Assembly: GCF_040807025.1 (NCBI RefSeq)
Contig: NC_090942.1
Location: 205,738,640-205,802,639, forward strand
Direction of reading: 5' to 3'
Length of the DNA stretch: 64,000 bases
DNA from: Struthio camelus
Taxonomy: Eukaryota > Chordata > Aves > Struthioniformes > Struthionidae
This document shows, one piece after another, positions 62,901 to 64,000 of the stretch. Each line of letters starts with the position of its first letter. Positions within the stretch are counted from its first letter, which is position 1. Under the pieces are notes generated by a model. The model was not told the DNA's origin. It saw only the letters and a list, made by a program, of their open reading frames with translations, and searched no databases. Both the position numbers and the translations under genes were made by a program.

Positions 62901-64000
62901 CCTGTAACCTCAAGGAAGAGTTCCTCTGGGGCTTGCAACCACGTCCTCCAGATAAAGCTGGTGGATCCGTGTCCCTCAGGTACCGACACATACCTAGACG
63001 AAGACTGGTCATAGTCTTGAAGATTAGTGCAGGACAGGTGCTGCTTTGCAACCAAATCCTTCACATTTTTCCCTTAAAAAAAAAGAGAAGAGAGAGGAGC
63101 AGATGACAGCAGGCAATCTAATATCTCCCAATAAAGGACTGTCCTATCAATACTTCTACTGGATTAATTGTGTCACGTTCCTGGTAATACTGACTACTGT
63201 TGGCTGAAATGGAAATGAGGAACTTGTATGTGTTAGTCTTCCCTCAGCGCGACTGACATAAGCAAGGTTAGTCCTGCCTGATTACGGAAATCTACTGGCC
63301 AAGGGCGCAGGAGCCTCTGCAGGGGCTGTGGGCAGTGTGGTCTGCAGCTGCGACCACTGCTGCAGCTGCAGCGGCCCCAGCAGCCCCGCGTCTAGGCTTT
63401 CTTCCCACCACCAGCAGGCTGCCTGCCCACCTGCCCTGCTCAGCTGATGAGGGTCACCCGAATGCAAGCTGGTAGGGAGGACTGCATGGTGTAACTGGGC
63501 AATAGGTCACCTGAGCAATAGCTAAACAAGCCAGTTTTTGGCAATGTGCTCTGCACAGTGAGACCTGAAGGTTTGTTAACACTGTGTCATTGATCTTGTG
63601 CTGTTGAGAACCTGGCCATCCTGTTGCTGAAGTGCAATTCCCTGCCTGTTTCAGGAATGGGACAACCTGATTAAAAAAACCTTATTGAATATAAAGAAAA
63701 AGTGCTCCTGTGCAGGCTCTGATGCTTATAAAAAGTAGAGAGCACCATTGTCAGCAATGCCTCGCAACGGCATTCGTGCAAGCTCACGTGGTTATGGGTC
63801 TGCCCTGCTAGTGGCAACCTTCAATCTGGCACAACGTCAAGATATAGAGAATTTGTGGGCTTCTCCCCACTCAGTTAGGCTTCTGCGTGATGTGATCTCT
63901 GTTTCAGTAGTAAGGTGATCTGGCAGAGTAATCAGTAAGAAATTATTTAGTGGGAGCATAATGTTGTGAATACACACAGTGCTGAGTTTTTATTCTAACA

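Larger units (their letters stand above)
52171..64000. other. Intergenic DNA downstream of SLC35F2, no gene recognised
   Basis: Mostly AT-rich sequence with scattered short open frames (up to about 112 codons) that have no recognisable domain, no codon bias and no neighbouring exons. No sarcolipin-like short frame or ELMOD1 exon was found by eye, but a 31-codon frame is easy to miss. The only structured items are the GATA duplication (59460) and a CpG-rich patch (59730). Confidence 0.5.

Noticed and set aside
52171..64000. Sarcolipin (SLN) or ELMOD1 exons expected downstream by mammalian synteny
   Set aside because: No matching short membrane frame or ELMO-domain exon seen by eye; not claimed as absent, only not found.

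Overview
This window is vertebrate nuclear DNA, almost certainly from a bird. The evidence is avian-type CR1 LINEs with the characteristic 3' end, which finishes in repeats of ATTCTGTG; several endogenous-retrovirus solo LTRs of avian ERVL and ERVK style; spliced GT-AG gene structure; and CpG-island promoters. No bacterial operon, CRISPR array or intact provirus was seen.

The window has two halves. The left part (about 1-21.4 kb) is a repeat-dense intergenic region. It holds an ERVK-like LTR with an internal minisatellite (about 2254-3591), two adjoining LTRs (about 3595-4531 and 4535-5026), CR1 pieces (6527-6826 plus strand; 7981-9097 minus strand), another LTR (about 10240-11236), an old LTR-like element (about 12740-15085) split by a younger solo LTR (13350-14377, target duplication GAGCC), and a CR1 element (about 16330-17271 and 20503-21351) split by a 3,231-bp solo LTR (17272-20502, target duplication CTCGG). 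That last LTR carries a 2,255-bp, almost pure purine GGAGAA-type tract downstream of a CRE-TATA promoter. It is the most unusual object in the window.

The right part holds one recognisable protein gene, SLC35F2, on the plus strand in eight coding exons from 29544 to 51064 (393 codons plus stop, all introns GT-AG). It starts in its own CpG island (about 29150-30060) and has two poly(A) signals (51896 and 52145). A second CpG island (about 22780-23580), with NRF1-, YY1- and CTCF-like motifs, lies 6 kb upstream and has no recognisable coding exon. A CR1 reverse-transcriptase fragment truncated at both ends (about 26905-28158), a tRNA-SINE-like piece and a 44-bp Z-DNA-prone tract lie between the two islands.

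From about 52.2 kb to the end I see no convincing gene, only intergenic DNA with a small tandem duplication carrying GATA motifs and one CpG-rich patch. In human, SLC35F2 has RAB39A on its 5' side and SLN/ELMOD1 on its 3' side. I could not find any of their coding exons here.
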